DNA of 64,000 nt from positions 2,790,001 to 2,854,000 of the forward strand of contig NZ_JAPEOB010000001.1 of assembly GCF_026341775.1 (NCBI RefSeq), in the 5' to 3' direction. The notes under the pieces are model-generated. The model saw only the letters and a program-made list of their open reading frames with translations. It did not search any database and was not told the origin of the DNA. The DNA comes from Streptomyces sp. NBC_00654 (GTDB taxonomy: Bacteria > Actinomycetota > Actinomycetes > Streptomycetales > Streptomycetaceae). Below are positions 10,315 to 19,406 of this stretch, piece after piece (position 1 is the stretch's first letter; the number at the start of each line of letters is the position of its first letter). Made by a program: the position numbers and the translations under genes.

Positions 10315-11181
10315 TCAGAAGGGGTACCAGCGCACCTCGGCGTCACCGTCCCGCAACGACGCCACCCGCCGCCGGAATTCCGCGAGTGCCTTCGGGTTGG
10401 CCGGCGCGTGCTGGGAGACCCAGGCGCAGCTGGCCGTTTCCCGTGCCCCGCGCAGCACCGCGCAGCCGTCCCACTCCCGCACGTCCCATCCGTACGCCGC
10501 GGTGAAGGCGTCGTACGCCGGAGCGGGCAGGCCGTAGCGGTCCCGGGAGAGGGCGAGCACGACCAGGTCGTGTTCCCGCAGATCGAAGGAGAACGTCTCC
10601 AGGTCGACCAGCACGGGGCCGTCCGGGCCGACATGGACGTTGCGGGGGAGGGCGTCGCCATGGATCGGACCCGGCGGAAGGTGCGGGGTCAGTGCGGCCG
10701 CGGCCGCCGCGAAGCCGTCGCGGCGCTCCCGCAGATAGCCGGCGTCGGCCGGATCGATCGTGTCGCCCGCGAGCCGCAGCCAGCGCTCGACGCCGCCGAG
10801 CAGCTCGCGGCGCGGCAGGGTGAAGCCGGCCGGGGCGGGAAGCGCGTGGACGAGGGAGAGCAGGGGCGCGAGATCCTGCGGCCCGGCGGGGCGTACGGCC
10901 TCGGGAAGCCGGTGCCACAGGGTCACCGGGTGGCCCTCGACCAGGCGTGCCCCGGGTTCGGCCGACCGTACGGCGGGGACCCCGGACGCGGCCAGCCACC
11001 GCGCGACGGCCACCTCCCGCTCGGCCCGGTCCCGTAGCTCCGGGTGGAGCGTGGCGTCCCGGCCGACCTTGACCACCAGGTCGCCGTCGGCGAACACCGC
11101 GTTCTCGCCCAGCGCGAGCAGTTCCGCCCCGCCGGAAAGCCCGGCAGCGGTCAGTACCTCGCGCGCACGCATCTCGTTCAT
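10315..11181 (-). CDS. Aminoglycoside phosphotransferase-family kinase-like protein
   Basis: 288 residues from ATG 11181 (MNEMRAREVLTAAGL). It shows the APH/choline-kinase fold: a nucleotide-binding N-lobe (NAVFADGDLVVKVGRD with the ATP lysine), the Brenner motif GPIHGDALPRNVHV with catalytic Asp and Asn, and VLVDLETFSFD in the DFG position. Such proteins phosphorylate small molecules; resistance function cannot be assumed. It is divergent from the sugar ABC genes at 11308. Family call is strong, substrate unknown. Confidence 0.85.
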   Translation of the reverse strand: MNEMRAREVLTAAGLSGGAELLALGENAVFADGDLVVKVGRDATLHPELRDRAEREVAVARWLAASGVPAVRSAEPGARLVEGHPVTLWHRLPEAVRPAGPQDLAPLLSLVHALPAPAGFTLPRRELLGGVERWLRLAGDTIDPADAGYLRERRDGFAAAAAALTPHLPPGPIHGDALPRNVHVGPDGPVLVDLETFSFDLREHDLVVLALSRDRYGLPAPAYDAFTAAYGWDVREWDGCAVLRGARETASCAWVSQHAPANPKALAEFRRRVASLRDGDAEVRWYPF

Positions 11182-11219
11182 GGCTCCGATTTTCGCATCC
11201 GCGCAGGCCGCCTTGACGA

Positions 11220-11232
11220 ACGGACGGTCCGT
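11220..11232. promoter_or_regulatory. 13-bp palindrome between divergent genes
   Basis: ACGGAC-G-GTCCGT is a perfect odd palindrome, next to a -35-like TTGACG at 11213-11218. It sits between the kinase-like gene and the sugar transporter, a natural operator position. No regulator gene is adjacent. Role inferred. Confidence 0.35.
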
Positions 11233-11307
11233 CAGCACGATAACGGGGGCCGACCGGGCGGCCAGACCGGGATGAATCCCATCCAAGGAAGCGAAGAGGT
11301 CGAATTC

Positions 11308-12273
11308 GTGACATTGTCGACCGCGACGAAGCGGTCCGGCCCGTCCGGCGCACGCGGTCCGCGTGATGGACGGGCCGGAGGGGGAACAGGGGCCGGACGG
11401 GCTGCCCGGGACCGGGCCACCTGGTTCCTGGTGCTGCCCGCGCTCATCCCGATCCTGATCCTCAGCGTCGGGCCGCTGCTCTACGGCATCATGCTGGCCT
11501 TCACCGACGCCCAGTCGGGGCGTACCCGCTCCACGCAGTGGATCGGCGCACTCAACTTCCAGGACCTGCTCCACGACACCCTGTTCTGGGACTCGTTCCG
11601 GATCGGTCTGCTGTGGGCGGTCGGTGTCACCGTTCCCCAGTTCTTCCTGGCGCTGGGCCTCGCCCTGCTGCTCAACCAGAAGCTGCGCATGCGCTGGCTG
11701 GCGAGGGCGCTGGCGATCATTCCCTGGGCCATGCCCGAAGTGGTCGTCGGCATCATGTGGCGTCTGGTCTACAACCCCGACGCGGGCATCCTCAACGAGA
11801 CCGTCCGTGATCTGGGGCTCGGCGACGGGCGGGACTGGCTGACCGGACTGGCCACGGCGCTGCCCGCCGTGATCCTGGTCGGCATCTGGGCGGGCATGCC
11901 GCAGACCACGGTCGCCCTGCTGGCCGGACTCCAGAACACCCCGCACGAACTCCACGAGGCCGCGGCCCTCGACGGGGCGGGCGCCTGGCGCCGGTTCCGT
12001 ACGGTCACCTGGCCCGCCCTGAAGCCGGTCGCCCTGTCCATCACCGCTCTCAACTTCATCTGGAACTTCAACTCCTTCGCCCTGGTCTACGTCCTGACCA
12101 GCGGCGGCCCCGGCGGCCGTACCAGGCTGCCGATGCTCTTCGCCTACGAAGAGGCATTCCGCTACGGACAGTTCGGCTACGCCGCCGCGATGGGCTGTGT
12201 GATGGTCGCGGTGATCTCCGTGATCCTCGCCTGCTACCTGGCCGGCCGGCTCCGGGGAGGCGAGGACGCGTGA
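11308..12273 (+). CDS. Sugar ABC transporter permease (MalF type)
   Basis: 321 residues from GTG 11308, chosen because gaagaggt lies 7 bases upstream; an in-frame ATG at 11272 is the alternative. It is an inner-membrane permease of the CUT1 carbohydrate family. Six membrane segments start at FLVLPALIPILILSVGPLLYGIML, and the EAA loop reads EAAALDGAGAWRRFRTVTWP, which docks the ATPase. It is coupled to the next permease by a 4-base overlap. No ATPase gene is in this operon; in streptomycetes a shared MsiK-type ATPase usually serves such importers. Sugar specificity is unknown. Confidence 0.93.
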   Translation: MTLSTATKRSGPSGARGPRDGRAGGGTGAGRAARDRATWFLVLPALIPILILSVGPLLYGIMLAFTDAQSGRTRSTQWIGALNFQDLLHDTLFWDSFRIGLLWAVGVTVPQFFLALGLALLLNQKLRMRWLARALAIIPWAMPEVVVGIMWRLVYNPDAGILNETVRDLGLGDGRDWLTGLATALPAVILVGIWAGMPQTTVALLAGLQNTPHELHEAAALDGAGAWRRFRTVTWPALKPVALSITALNFIWNFNSFALVYVLTSGGPGGRTRLPMLFAYEEAFRYGQFGYAAAMGCVMVAVISVILACYLAGRLRGGEDA

Positions 12274-13109
12274 GTCTCCGTACCGGCGGGCCCGCACGCG
12301 CCGGGCAGTACGCCGCGCTCCTGGCGTATCTGATCTTCCTGGCCTTCCCGTTCCTGTGGCTGATCTCCACCGCCTTCAAGCCCGCCCGCGAACTGGGCTC
12401 GCTGCATCCGACCTGGATCCCCCGGAACCCGACCCTGGACAACTTCCGGCAGGCCTTCGACGAACAGCCGTTGCTCCAGGCGGCCGCCAACTCGCTGATC
12501 GCCGCCGTCTGCGCCGCCCTGATCGCCGTCGTCATCGCGACCCCCATGGCCTATGTGATGGCCCGAAACCGGGGCAGGCTCTCGACGGCGGCGACCGGCT
12601 GGGTGGTGGTGAGCCAGGCGTTCCCCTTCGTCCTGGTGATCATTCCGCTGTTCCTGATCCTCAAGAACCTGCATCTGATCAACACCCTGTGGGGGCTGAT
12701 CATGGTGTACGTCGTCTGGTCGCTGCCGTTCGCGCTGTGGATGCTGGCCGGATACGTGAGAGCCGTGCCGCCGGAGCTCGAAGAGGCCGCCTCGGTCGAC
12801 GGGGCGGGCCGGGTACGGATACTCGTCTCGGTCGTCGCCCCGCTGCTGGCCCCCGGAATCGTCGCCACCGCCCTCTTCGCGTTCATCACCGCGTGGAACG
12901 AGTTCTTCTTCGCGCTCGTCCTGCTCAAGACACCGGAGAAACAGACCTTGCCGGTCGTACTCACGCACTTCCTCGGCGCGGAGGGCGTCGCCGACCTCGG
13001 CCCGCTCGCCGCCGCCGCCTTCCTCGCCACCCTTCCCTCCCTCGTTCTGTTCGCGGTCATCCAGAAGCGGATCACGGGCGGCATGATGGCCGGGGCGGTG
13101 AAGAGCTGA
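12270..13109 (+). CDS. Sugar ABC transporter permease (MalG type)
   Basis: 279 residues. The GTG start overlaps the stop of the preceding permease (GTGA), a sign of translational coupling. It has six membrane segments and the second EAA motif, EEAASVDGAGRVRILVSVVAP. It pairs with the upstream MalF-type protein to form the membrane channel of the importer. Its own stop overlaps the next gene's ATG by one base (TGATG). The three genes at 11308-14401 form one operon. Confidence 0.94.
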   Translation: MSLRTGGPARAGQYAALLAYLIFLAFPFLWLISTAFKPARELGSLHPTWIPRNPTLDNFRQAFDEQPLLQAAANSLIAAVCAALIAVVIATPMAYVMARNRGRLSTAATGWVVVSQAFPFVLVIIPLFLILKNLHLINTLWGLIMVYVVWSLPFALWMLAGYVRAVPPELEEAASVDGAGRVRILVSVVAPLLAPGIVATALFAFITAWNEFFFALVLLKTPEKQTLPVVLTHFLGAEGVADLGPLAAAAFLATLPSLVLFAVIQKRITGGMMAGAVKS

Positions 13110-14401
13110 TGCGCGCCCTCCCGCGGGCGGCGGCCGCCGCCACCGCTCTGATCCTGCTCCTCGCCGGCTGCTCCGGCGGCGGGGACGGGAGGGACGCGGA
13201 CGGCACGATCAGGCTGAGCTTCCAGTCGCTGGCCTGGCAGAAGGAGTCCGTCGACGCCAACAGGCAACTGGTGAAGGAGTGGAACGCGGCCCATCCCGGC
13301 ATCCAGGTGGACTATGTCCAGGGCAGCTGGGACAACGTCCACGACCAACTACTCACCTCCTTCGAGGGCGACGAGGCGCCGGACATCATCCATGACGCCT
13401 CCGACGACCTCGCCGACTTCGCGTACGGGGGCTATCTCGCCGATCTGCGCACCCTGCTGCCCGAGCGGCTGACGAAGGACATCCCGGAGCAGTCCTGGCG
13501 GACCGCCACCTTCGACGGCGGTGTCTACGGTGTCCCGTTCCTGCAGGAGCCCAAGGTCCTGATCGCCAACACCAGGATCCTCAAGGCGTCCGGGGTCCGC
13601 GTCCCGACTCCCGGCCGGCCCTGGAGCTGGGAGGAGTTCCGCCGGATCACCGAGAAGCTGACCGGGAAGGGCACGTACGGCGTCGCCTGGCCGCTGAAGG
13701 AGCCGGTCTCCGTCACCCTCAATCTCAGCCTGTCGGCCGACGGGCGGTTCTTCCACCGCGACGCGGACGGCAAGGCGGTCATCCGCTTCGACGAGGGCGA
13801 GCGGGTGGTGCCCCGGACCATCCACGACCAGGTCAACACCGACCGCAGCGCCGCCCGGACGGCGCTCGGCATGGGCGGCTCCGACACGCTGCCCGGCTTC
13901 TTCGGCGGCAAGTACGCCATGGTGCCGCTGGGGTTCTCCTACCGTCAGCAGGTCGTCGAGCAGGCTCCCGAGGGCTTCGAATGGACGGTGCTGCCCGCCC
14001 CGGCGGGAAGCGCCGGAGCCACCCAGGGCGTGAGCCCGCAGACGCTCTCGGTCGCGGAGGACAGCCCGCACAAGAAGGAAGCGGTGCGGTTCATCGACTT
14101 CCTGCTCCAGCCGCGCAACATGGTGCGGCTGGCCAGGGGCGACTGGATGCTCCCCACCGGCACCGAGGCCCTGGCCGATCCCGCCCTGCACACCGCCGAG
14201 AACGGGTGGGCGACCGGCACCGCGCTCGCCCAGGGGCTTCGTCCGGCGCCCGCGCAGTCCGTACGCGGCTACCCCGAGTGGAAGGACAAGGTGGCGACCC
14301 CCGCGCTCCAGGAGTACTACAGCGGGGCGATCGGCATCGACGAGCTGGAGAAACGCCTGGTCGAGGACGGGAACCGGGTTCTGGCCCGCTATCAGCGCTG
14401 A
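13109..14401 (+). CDS. Sugar ABC transporter substrate-binding lipoprotein
   Basis: 430 residues from ATG 13109, which overlaps the permease stop by one base. The N-terminus has a lipoprotein signal peptide with lipobox LLLAGC, so the mature protein starts at the Cys and is tethered outside the membrane. The remainder is a family 1 extracellular sugar-binding protein ([28 protein letters not shown] split over conserved hinge segments, [36 protein letters not shown]). It captures an oligosaccharide for the two permeases. The ligand cannot be deduced. Confidence 0.93.
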   Translation: MRALPRAAAAATALILLLAGCSGGGDGRDADGTIRLSFQSLAWQKESVDANRQLVKEWNAAHPGIQVDYVQGSWDNVHDQLLTSFEGDEAPDIIHDASDDLADFAYGGYLADLRTLLPERLTKDIPEQSWRTATFDGGVYGVPFLQEPKVLIANTRILKASGVRVPTPGRPWSWEEFRRITEKLTGKGTYGVAWPLKEPVSVTLNLSLSADGRFFHRDADGKAVIRFDEGERVVPRTIHDQVNTDRSAARTALGMGGSDTLPGFFGGKYAMVPLGFSYRQQVVEQAPEGFEWTVLPAPAGSAGATQGVSPQTLSVAEDSPHKKEAVRFIDFLLQPRNMVRLARGDWMLPTGTEALADPALHTAENGWATGTALAQGLRPAPAQSVRGYPEWKDKVATPALQEYYSGAIGIDELEKRLVEDGNRVLARYQR

Positions 14402-14431
14402 GCGGCGGGGGCCGTCCCCACGGGAATGTAC

Positions 14432-14460
14432 TTGCACGATACGTATCGTCTCGCCTAAGT
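14432..14460 (+). promoter_or_regulatory. Promoter with 14-bp palindromic operator
   Basis: ACGATACGTATCGT at 14436-14449 is a perfect palindrome typical of TetR-type operators. It lies between a -35-like TTGCAC (14432-14437) and a -10-like CTAAGT (14455-14460), a 17-base spacer. A repressor bound here would block RNA polymerase. Transcription would start about 8 bases later, practically at the ATG at 14469, and there is no ribosome site, so the mRNA may be leaderless. The palindrome is seen; regulator class and start are inferred. Confidence 0.6.
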
Positions 14461-14468
14461 TGAGCGGC

Positions 14469-15668
14469 ATGACGGAATCGCCGCGTGCCCATATCGCCAT
14501 GTTCTCCATCGCCGCCCACGGGCACGTGAACCCGAGCCTGGAAGTCATCCGGGAGCTCGTCGCCCGTGGGTACCGCGTCAGTTACGCCATCCCCGCCTCC
14601 TTCGCCGAGAAGATCGCCACGACCGGAGCCGGGCCGGTGATCTACCGCTCGGTCCTGCCGACGGAGGAGGACCACGAGGCCTGGGGCACGGAATGGATCG
14701 ACAACATCGAGCCCTTCCTCAACGACGCGGTCCAGGCGCTCCCGCAGCTGGCCGACGCCTTCGCGGGTGATGAACCCGACCTCGTCCTGCATGACATCAC
14801 CTCCTATCCGGCCCGCGTTCTCGCGCATCGCTGGGGCGTGCCCGCCGTCTCCCTCTGGCCCAACCTCGTGCCCTGGGAGGGGTACGAGGAAGAGGTCGCC
14901 GAGCCCATGACCGCCGAGCTCAGGCAGAGCGAGCGGGGCCGGGAGTACTACGCCCGGTTCGCGGCCTGGCTCACCGGGAACGGCCTCGGCGATCTCTCCT
15001 CGGACGACTTCGTGGCCCGTCCGCGCCGCGGGCTCGTCCTGATCCCCGAGGTGCTCCAGCCGAACGCCGACCGGGTGAACCGTGATGTGTACACCTTCGT
15101 CGGCGCCTGTCAGGGCGAGCGGGCCGACCAGGGGGAGTGGGAGCGTCCGGCGGATGCCGAGAAGGTGCTGCTGGTCTCGCTCGGCTCCGCGAACACCAAT
15201 CACCCCGCCTTCTACCGGGAGTGCGTCAAGGCGTTCGGTGATCTGCCCGGCTGGCACGTGGTGCTGCAGATCGGCGCGTTCGTCGACCCGTCCGAGCTCG
15301 GCGACGTACCCGCCAATGTGGAGGTGCACTCCTGGGTGCCGCAGCTGTCCGTGCTGAAGCAGGCGGACGCCTTCATCACCCACGCGGGCGCGGGCGGCAG
15401 CCAGGAGGGGCTGGCCACCGGTACGCCGATGGTCGCGCTCCCGCAGGGCGTCGACCAGTTCGCCAACGCCGACATGCTCCAGGGGCTCGGCGTGGCACGC
15501 CGGCTCTCGATGGAGGAGGCCGACGCGCAGACCCTGCGCGCCGCCGTACTCGCCCTGGTGGACGACCCGGACGTGGCGGCGAGGTCCTCCGAGATCCGCC
15601 GGCGGATGGCGGCGGAGGGCGGGACGCTTCGCGCGGCGGATCTCATCGAGGCCGAACTGGCCTCCTGA
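14469..15668 (+). CDS. Macrolide-family glycosyltransferase (OleD/Mgt type)
   Basis: 399 residues from ATG 14469; a TTG at 14460 is an alternative. It is a GT1-family GT-B enzyme similar in plan to OleD and MgtA, which inactivate macrolides by adding glucose from UDP-glucose. Seen motifs are [56 protein letters not shown] and the donor-binding [22 protein letters not shown]. His19-equivalent in the N-terminal HGHVNPS loop is the expected catalytic base. The gene stands alone behind a palindromic operator, so substrate-inducible resistance or detoxification is plausible. A strong hairpin terminator follows at 15718. Confidence 0.9.
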   Translation: MTESPRAHIAMFSIAAHGHVNPSLEVIRELVARGYRVSYAIPASFAEKIATTGAGPVIYRSVLPTEEDHEAWGTEWIDNIEPFLNDAVQALPQLADAFAGDEPDLVLHDITSYPARVLAHRWGVPAVSLWPNLVPWEGYEEEVAEPMTAELRQSERGREYYARFAAWLTGNGLGDLSSDDFVARPRRGLVLIPEVLQPNADRVNRDVYTFVGACQGERADQGEWERPADAEKVLLVSLGSANTNHPAFYRECVKAFGDLPGWHVVLQIGAFVDPSELGDVPANVEVHSWVPQLSVLKQADAFITHAGAGGSQEGLATGTPMVALPQGVDQFANADMLQGLGVARRLSMEEADAQTLRAAVLALVDDPDVAARSSEIRRRMAAEGGTLRAADLIEAELAS

Positions 15669-16233
15669 GCCGCCGGACCGGTGCCCCCGCCCGGGGGTGC
15701 CGGAAGGGCCGCGGTGCCGGAAACCGGAGCTGCCACAGGTCGTGGCGGCTCCGGTTTCCGTATCTTCACGTGTCTCCTCGTGATTTCACACAGCTGCGCG
15801 TCGCATTCACGTGCCGTCGTTCACCTTCATGGCGTGCGCGGGGACCTTCGCGGATTCACCTGGGTCTTCACCCGTTCCCGAGGAGTGTTCCGCCGATTTC
15901 GGGGCCGTGCGCACGGTGAGCCCTCAGGGGTGAAAACAAGCCATCTCGGCACGCCCGGCCGCACGCCGGGCGGGAGTTGTCCAGGTGCCGGCTGCGCGCG
16001 TTGTGGCCGGTGATGGCGGTGCGAGAGGCCTAGGGGGCCGATCCGTGGGCGCACGCCGCCCGTGCCGGCGGGGTGTGGCCGATTTCTTATTAAGAAGCCT
16101 TGTTGCATAAGTCACAGCCACGGGAGGGCCTTGATCTGCGCGCGTCAATCGGTCAGGGTTTCGAGCCAGCCCCCGGAGATCTTCCGGCCGAGGGCCAATC
16201 CCCCCACAAAGAATGACGAGGAGCTCCCTCTTC
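15669..16233. other. 565-base intergenic region with protease promoter
   Basis: After the terminator at 15718-15766 I find no supported gene. The right part is unusually AT-rich for this window: TTCTTA-T-TAAGAA (16084-16096) is a perfect odd palindrome followed by ttgttgcataagtcac. That is a likely promoter/operator for the subtilisin starting at 16234, which would give a 5' leader of roughly 120 bases. A ribosome site gaggag lies 10 bases before the protease ATG. Confidence 0.5.
15718..15766 (+). terminator. Strong hairpin terminator after the glycosyltransferase
   Basis: 19-bp arms at 15718-15736 and 15742-15760 match at 18 of 19 positions around a 5-base loop, followed by tatctt. It begins 50 bases after the glycosyltransferase stop. 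Confidence 0.85.
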
Positions 16234-17436
16234 ATGACCACTCAGCAGCGCACCCGCCGGTTCAAGCTCACCGCCGCGATAACCGCCGTGGCGGCAGCGG
16301 CCGGAGTCACCCTTCTCAACACCACGCTCGCCGGAGCCGCGCCGGCTCCCGCGATGGGCACGGTCTACGGCGCGGACGCGGCGACCGCCGTCTCCGGCAG
16401 CTACATCGTGATGCTGGACCAGAAGGCGGACAAGGCGGAGCTCGCCAAGGAGTACGGCGGCAAGCTCAAGCGGAACTACTCCTCCGCCATCAACGGCTTC
16501 TCCGCCAGCGGCCTTTCGCTGACCGAGGCCAAGCGTCTCGCGGCCGACCCGGCCGTCTCCAAGGTGGTGCAGAACAAGAAGTTCCACATCGACGCCACCC
16601 AGGACAACCCGCCGTCGTGGGGCCTGGACCGGATCGACCAGACCGAGACCACGGGCGACGACGCGTACAACTACCCGGACGCGGCGGGCGAGGGTGTCAC
16701 CGCGTACGTCATCGACACCGGTGTCCGTGTCACCCACAGCGACTTCGAGGGCCGGGCCACCTCGGGCTTCGACGCCGTGGACAACGACGACGACGCGGAC
16801 GACGGCAACGGCCACGGCACCCACGTGGCCGGGACCATCGCCGGTGCCTCGTACGGCGTCGCCAAGAAGGCCAACATCGTGGCCGTCCGCGTCCTGGACG
16901 ACTCCGGCTCGGGCACCACCGAGCAGGTCGTCGCCGGCATCGACTGGGTCACCGAGAACCACGAGGGCCCGTCCGTCGCCAACATGAGCCTCGGCGGCGG
17001 CGCCGACGAGGCCCTCGACGCGGCCGTCCAGAAGGCCATCGCCTCCGGCGTCACCTTCGCGGTGGCCGCGGGCAACGACTCCAGCGACGCCGGCGAGGGC
17101 TCGCCCTCCCGCGTCCCCGAGGCCATCACCGTCGCCTCGTCCACGGTGGACGACGAGCAGTCGTCGTTCTCCAACTACGGCTCCGTCGTGGACATCTACG
17201 CCCCGGGCTCGGACATCACGTCCGCCTGGAACGACAGCGACGACGGCTCGAACACCATCTCCGGTACGTCCATGGCGACCCCGCACGTCGTCGGTGCCGC
17301 CGCCGTCTACCTGGGCGGACACCAGGACGCCACCCCGGAGGAGGTCGCCACGGCGCTCACCGAGGGAGCCACCCCGGACGCCATCACCAACGCGACCGAG
17401 GGCACGGCGAACCTGCTGCTCAAGGTCGTCGAGTAG
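16234..17436 (+). CDS. Secreted subtilisin-like serine protease (S8, proteinase K type)
   Basis: 400 residues from ATG 16234 (MTTQQRTRRFKLTAAI), preferred over an in-frame ATG 21 bases upstream because of the gaggag ribosome site. Layout: signal peptide ending near AGAAPA (about residue 38), an I9-type inhibitor propeptide (SYIVMLDQKADKAELAKEYG to about 120), then the catalytic domain. The triad is Asp161 (AYVIDTG), His194 (GNGHGTHVAG) and Ser346 (SGTSMATPH), with oxyanion Asn281. It is exported, self-processed and degrades proteins outside the cell. Monocistronic, with its own promoter region and a hairpin terminator at 17450. Confidence 0.95.
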   Translation: MTTQQRTRRFKLTAAITAVAAAAGVTLLNTTLAGAAPAPAMGTVYGADAATAVSGSYIVMLDQKADKAELAKEYGGKLKRNYSSAINGFSASGLSLTEAKRLAADPAVSKVVQNKKFHIDATQDNPPSWGLDRIDQTETTGDDAYNYPDAAGEGVTAYVIDTGVRVTHSDFEGRATSGFDAVDNDDDADDGNGHGTHVAGTIAGASYGVAKKANIVAVRVLDDSGSGTTEQVVAGIDWVTENHEGPSVANMSLGGGADEALDAAVQKAIASGVTFAVAAGNDSSDAGEGSPSRVPEAITVASSTVDDEQSSFSNYGSVVDIYAPGSDITSAWNDSDDGSNTISGTSMATPHVVGAAAVYLGGHQDATPEEVATALTEGATPDAITNATEGTANLLLKVVE

Positions 17437-17449
17437 TCACCGGCCCGAT

Positions 17450-17493
17450 CGGATGCCGGGCGGCGGCGCTCACCCGCCACCGTCCGGCATCCG
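17450..17493 (+). terminator. Hairpin after the protease
   Basis: CGGATGCCGG (17450-17459) and CCGGCATCCG (17484-17493) are exact reverse complements around a GC-rich inner loop that can also pair. It lies 14 bases after the protease stop. Confidence 0.75.
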
Positions 17494-17572
17494 CGTGTCC
17501 CACGACCGCCGCGCCCTCCCCCACGGGGCGCGGCGGCCGCACAGCTCGGAAAGATCGTCCTATGGTGTGCCC

Positions 17573-18121
17573 ATGACCATGAAGTACGCGGCGTTGCTGC
17601 GCGGGATCAACGTGAGCGGCCACAAGCGGGTCCCGATGGCGGAACTGCGCACCGTGCTGGGGGAGCTGGGCCACCAGGACATCGCCACCTATCTGCAGAG
17701 CGGCAACGCGGTCTTCAGCAGTGACAGTGACGACGAGGACGCACTCGCCGCAGCGCTGGAGAAGGCGATCGAGCAGCGGTTCGGTTTCCATGTCAGCTGT
17801 CTGGTCCGCAGCGGCCCCTACCTCGCGGCCGTCGCCGACGCCTGCCCGTTCCCGGCCGCCGAGCTGGAGGGCAAGCAGGTGCACGTCACCTACTTCGGGC
17901 AACCCGTGGACGCCGCGCGCTTCGCCGCACTGGACGCGGATTCCTTCCTCCCCGAGAGGTTCGGGCTCGGGGACCGCGCGCTCTACCTGTACGCTCCCGA
18001 CGGGCTCGGCCGCTCCAAGCTGGCCGCCGCCCTGTCGAGGCCCGCGCTCAACAAGGGCCTCACCGCCACCAGCCGTAACTGGAACACCGTTGCAAAACTC
18101 GTGGAGATGACACGTGTCTGA
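17573..18121 (+). CDS. DUF1697 family protein
   Basis: 182 residues from ATG 17573; ATG 17579 (MKYAALLRGINVSG) is the alternative and gives the more usual N-terminus. The start YAALLRGINVSGHKRVPMAEL, followed by TYLQSGNAVFSS and a C-terminal ATSRNWNTVAKLVEM, is diagnostic of DUF1697, a small soluble family of unknown biochemical role common in bacteria. The stop overlaps the next gene by 8 bases, so the two are probably co-translated. No secretion signal or metal site is visible. Confidence 0.88.
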   Translation: MTMKYAALLRGINVSGHKRVPMAELRTVLGELGHQDIATYLQSGNAVFSSDSDDEDALAAALEKAIEQRFGFHVSCLVRSGPYLAAVADACPFPAAELEGKQVHVTYFGQPVDAARFAALDADSFLPERFGLGDRALYLYAPDGLGRSKLAAALSRPALNKGLTATSRNWNTVAKLVEMTRV

Positions 18122-18497
18122 GCCGTCGCCCGCCGTGGCCGCCGCCATCGAAGGCGAGCTTCGCCTCCTGGACCCACTGGTGCGGGCCTCCGCGGATCTT
18201 CTCGCCACTCTGCTGCACCCGGAGTTCCGCGAGATCGGCACCAGCGGGCGCCTCTGGAGCCGGGAAACGATCATCGCCTCGCTGACCGCGGACGACGCCC
18301 CGAACCCCGGGCCGCTGACCGCCTCCCGGATGCGGGGAGTCCAGCTCTGCACCGACCTGGTGCACCTCACCTTCGACACGGAGTCCAAGGGGCTGCGCTC
18401 CCACCGCAGTTCGCTGTGGCGGAGGGAGGAGTCGGGCTGGCTGCTCTACTTCCACCAGGCCACCCCGTTCATCGACGACCCGTTCGCCGAGGTCTGA
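18114..18497 (+). CDS. DUF4440 / SnoaL-like (NTF2 fold) protein
   Basis: 127 residues from a GTG that lies inside the last codons of the DUF1697 gene (8-base overlap). The pattern ELRLLDPLVRASADLLATLLHPEFREIGTSGRLWSRETII and a C-terminal RRSLW-type strand (SLWRREESGWLLYFHQATP) fit the NTF2-like DUF4440 family, which forms small cone-shaped domains binding a ligand or acting as an enzyme in unrelated pathways. Function here is not deducible. The overlap indicates an operon with DUF1697. Confidence 0.85.
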   Translation: MSEPSPAVAAAIEGELRLLDPLVRASADLLATLLHPEFREIGTSGRLWSRETIIASLTADDAPNPGPLTASRMRGVQLCTDLVHLTFDTESKGLRSHRSSLWRREESGWLLYFHQATPFIDDPFAEV

Positions 18498-18584
18498 GCA
18501 TCGCGTGGGTGGTGGAGGCAGATCGACGCGGTCCAGGGTCTTCCCCAGCACCCGCACCGTCGCGTCCGGCCGGTTCCGGTCGCC

Positions 18585-19346
18585 TCAGGCCGTCAGCGAC
18601 GCACAGGCCGTGAGCCGTGCCTCGTCGTACCGGGTCAGCAGCAGCCGTGCCAACTCCGGTGCCGGGCCCAGCACATCGGCCAGCACATCGGCCCCGGCCG
18701 CCCCGGCACCCGCCGCGATCCGGTCCGGGAGCCGTCCCGGTGCGATGACGTACGGGGCGACCGCCACCCGGCGTACGCCCTCGGCCCGCAGCGCCCGCAC
18801 CGCGTCCTCGGTGCGGGGGCGGTCCGGGGAAACAGCGGAGGCGAACGCAGGCCGCACGGCGCACCAACCGGTGTGCCGCAGCTCCCGCGCGATTTCAGCG
18901 ATCACTGCGATCGCCTCCGGGTCTGTGGAGCCCGCCGAGGCCAGGACGAGCCCGGTCGAACTCTTGTCGCCGGGGGAGACCCCGGCCTGGTGCAGCCGCC
19001 GGTCCAGGGCCGCGTTGAGCAGGGGCGACGGGCCCAGGACCTCGGCCTGACGGATGTCGAGCCCCGGCATCCGGGTCCGGGCCTCGCGCAGGACCGCGGG
19101 AATGTCGGTCTTGGCGTGGAAGGCCCGGGTGAGCAGCAGGGGGAGGGCGACGATCTCGCCCGCGCCCTCCGCGGCCAGGCGTTCCAGCAGCCTGGGCACG
19201 GACGGCGCGTGGAAATCCAGGAAGCCCGTCTCCACCCGTATCCCGGGCCGCAGCGCCCGTACTCGCGCGGTGAGCGCGTGCACGGTCGCGGCGTGCCGCG
19301 GGTCGCGGCTGCCGTGGGCGATCACGAGGAGGACAGGGGTGGACAT
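18585..19346 (-). CDS. Sirohydrochlorin chelatase (CbiX/SirB type)
   Basis: 253 residues from ATG 19346. Inserts iron (or cobalt) into sirohydrochlorin. The two metal-site histidines expected of this family are His11 (VIAHGSRD) and His77 (TRAFHAKTD). The single chain holds two half-domains, the second starting near SSTGLVLASAGSTDPEA. It lies last in the leftward sulfur block, 60 bases after ssuC. Siroheme made with its help is the cofactor of the sulfite reductase at 26352, so its location makes metabolic sense. The remaining siroheme genes are not in the window. Confidence 0.88.
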   Translation of the reverse strand: MSTPVLLVIAHGSRDPRHAATVHALTARVRALRPGIRVETGFLDFHAPSVPRLLERLAAEGAGEIVALPLLLTRAFHAKTDIPAVLREARTRMPGLDIRQAEVLGPSPLLNAALDRRLHQAGVSPGDKSSTGLVLASAGSTDPEAIAVIAEIARELRHTGWCAVRPAFASAVSPDRPRTEDAVRALRAEGVRRVAVAPYVIAPGRLPDRIAAGAGAAGADVLADVLGPAPELARLLLTRYDEARLTACASLTA

Positions 19347-19406
19347 CGGCGTACTCGTTCTCTCGGCTCTCTCGGTTCCGTCGGTTCCGCGGTCCTCGCG
19401 GTCCTG

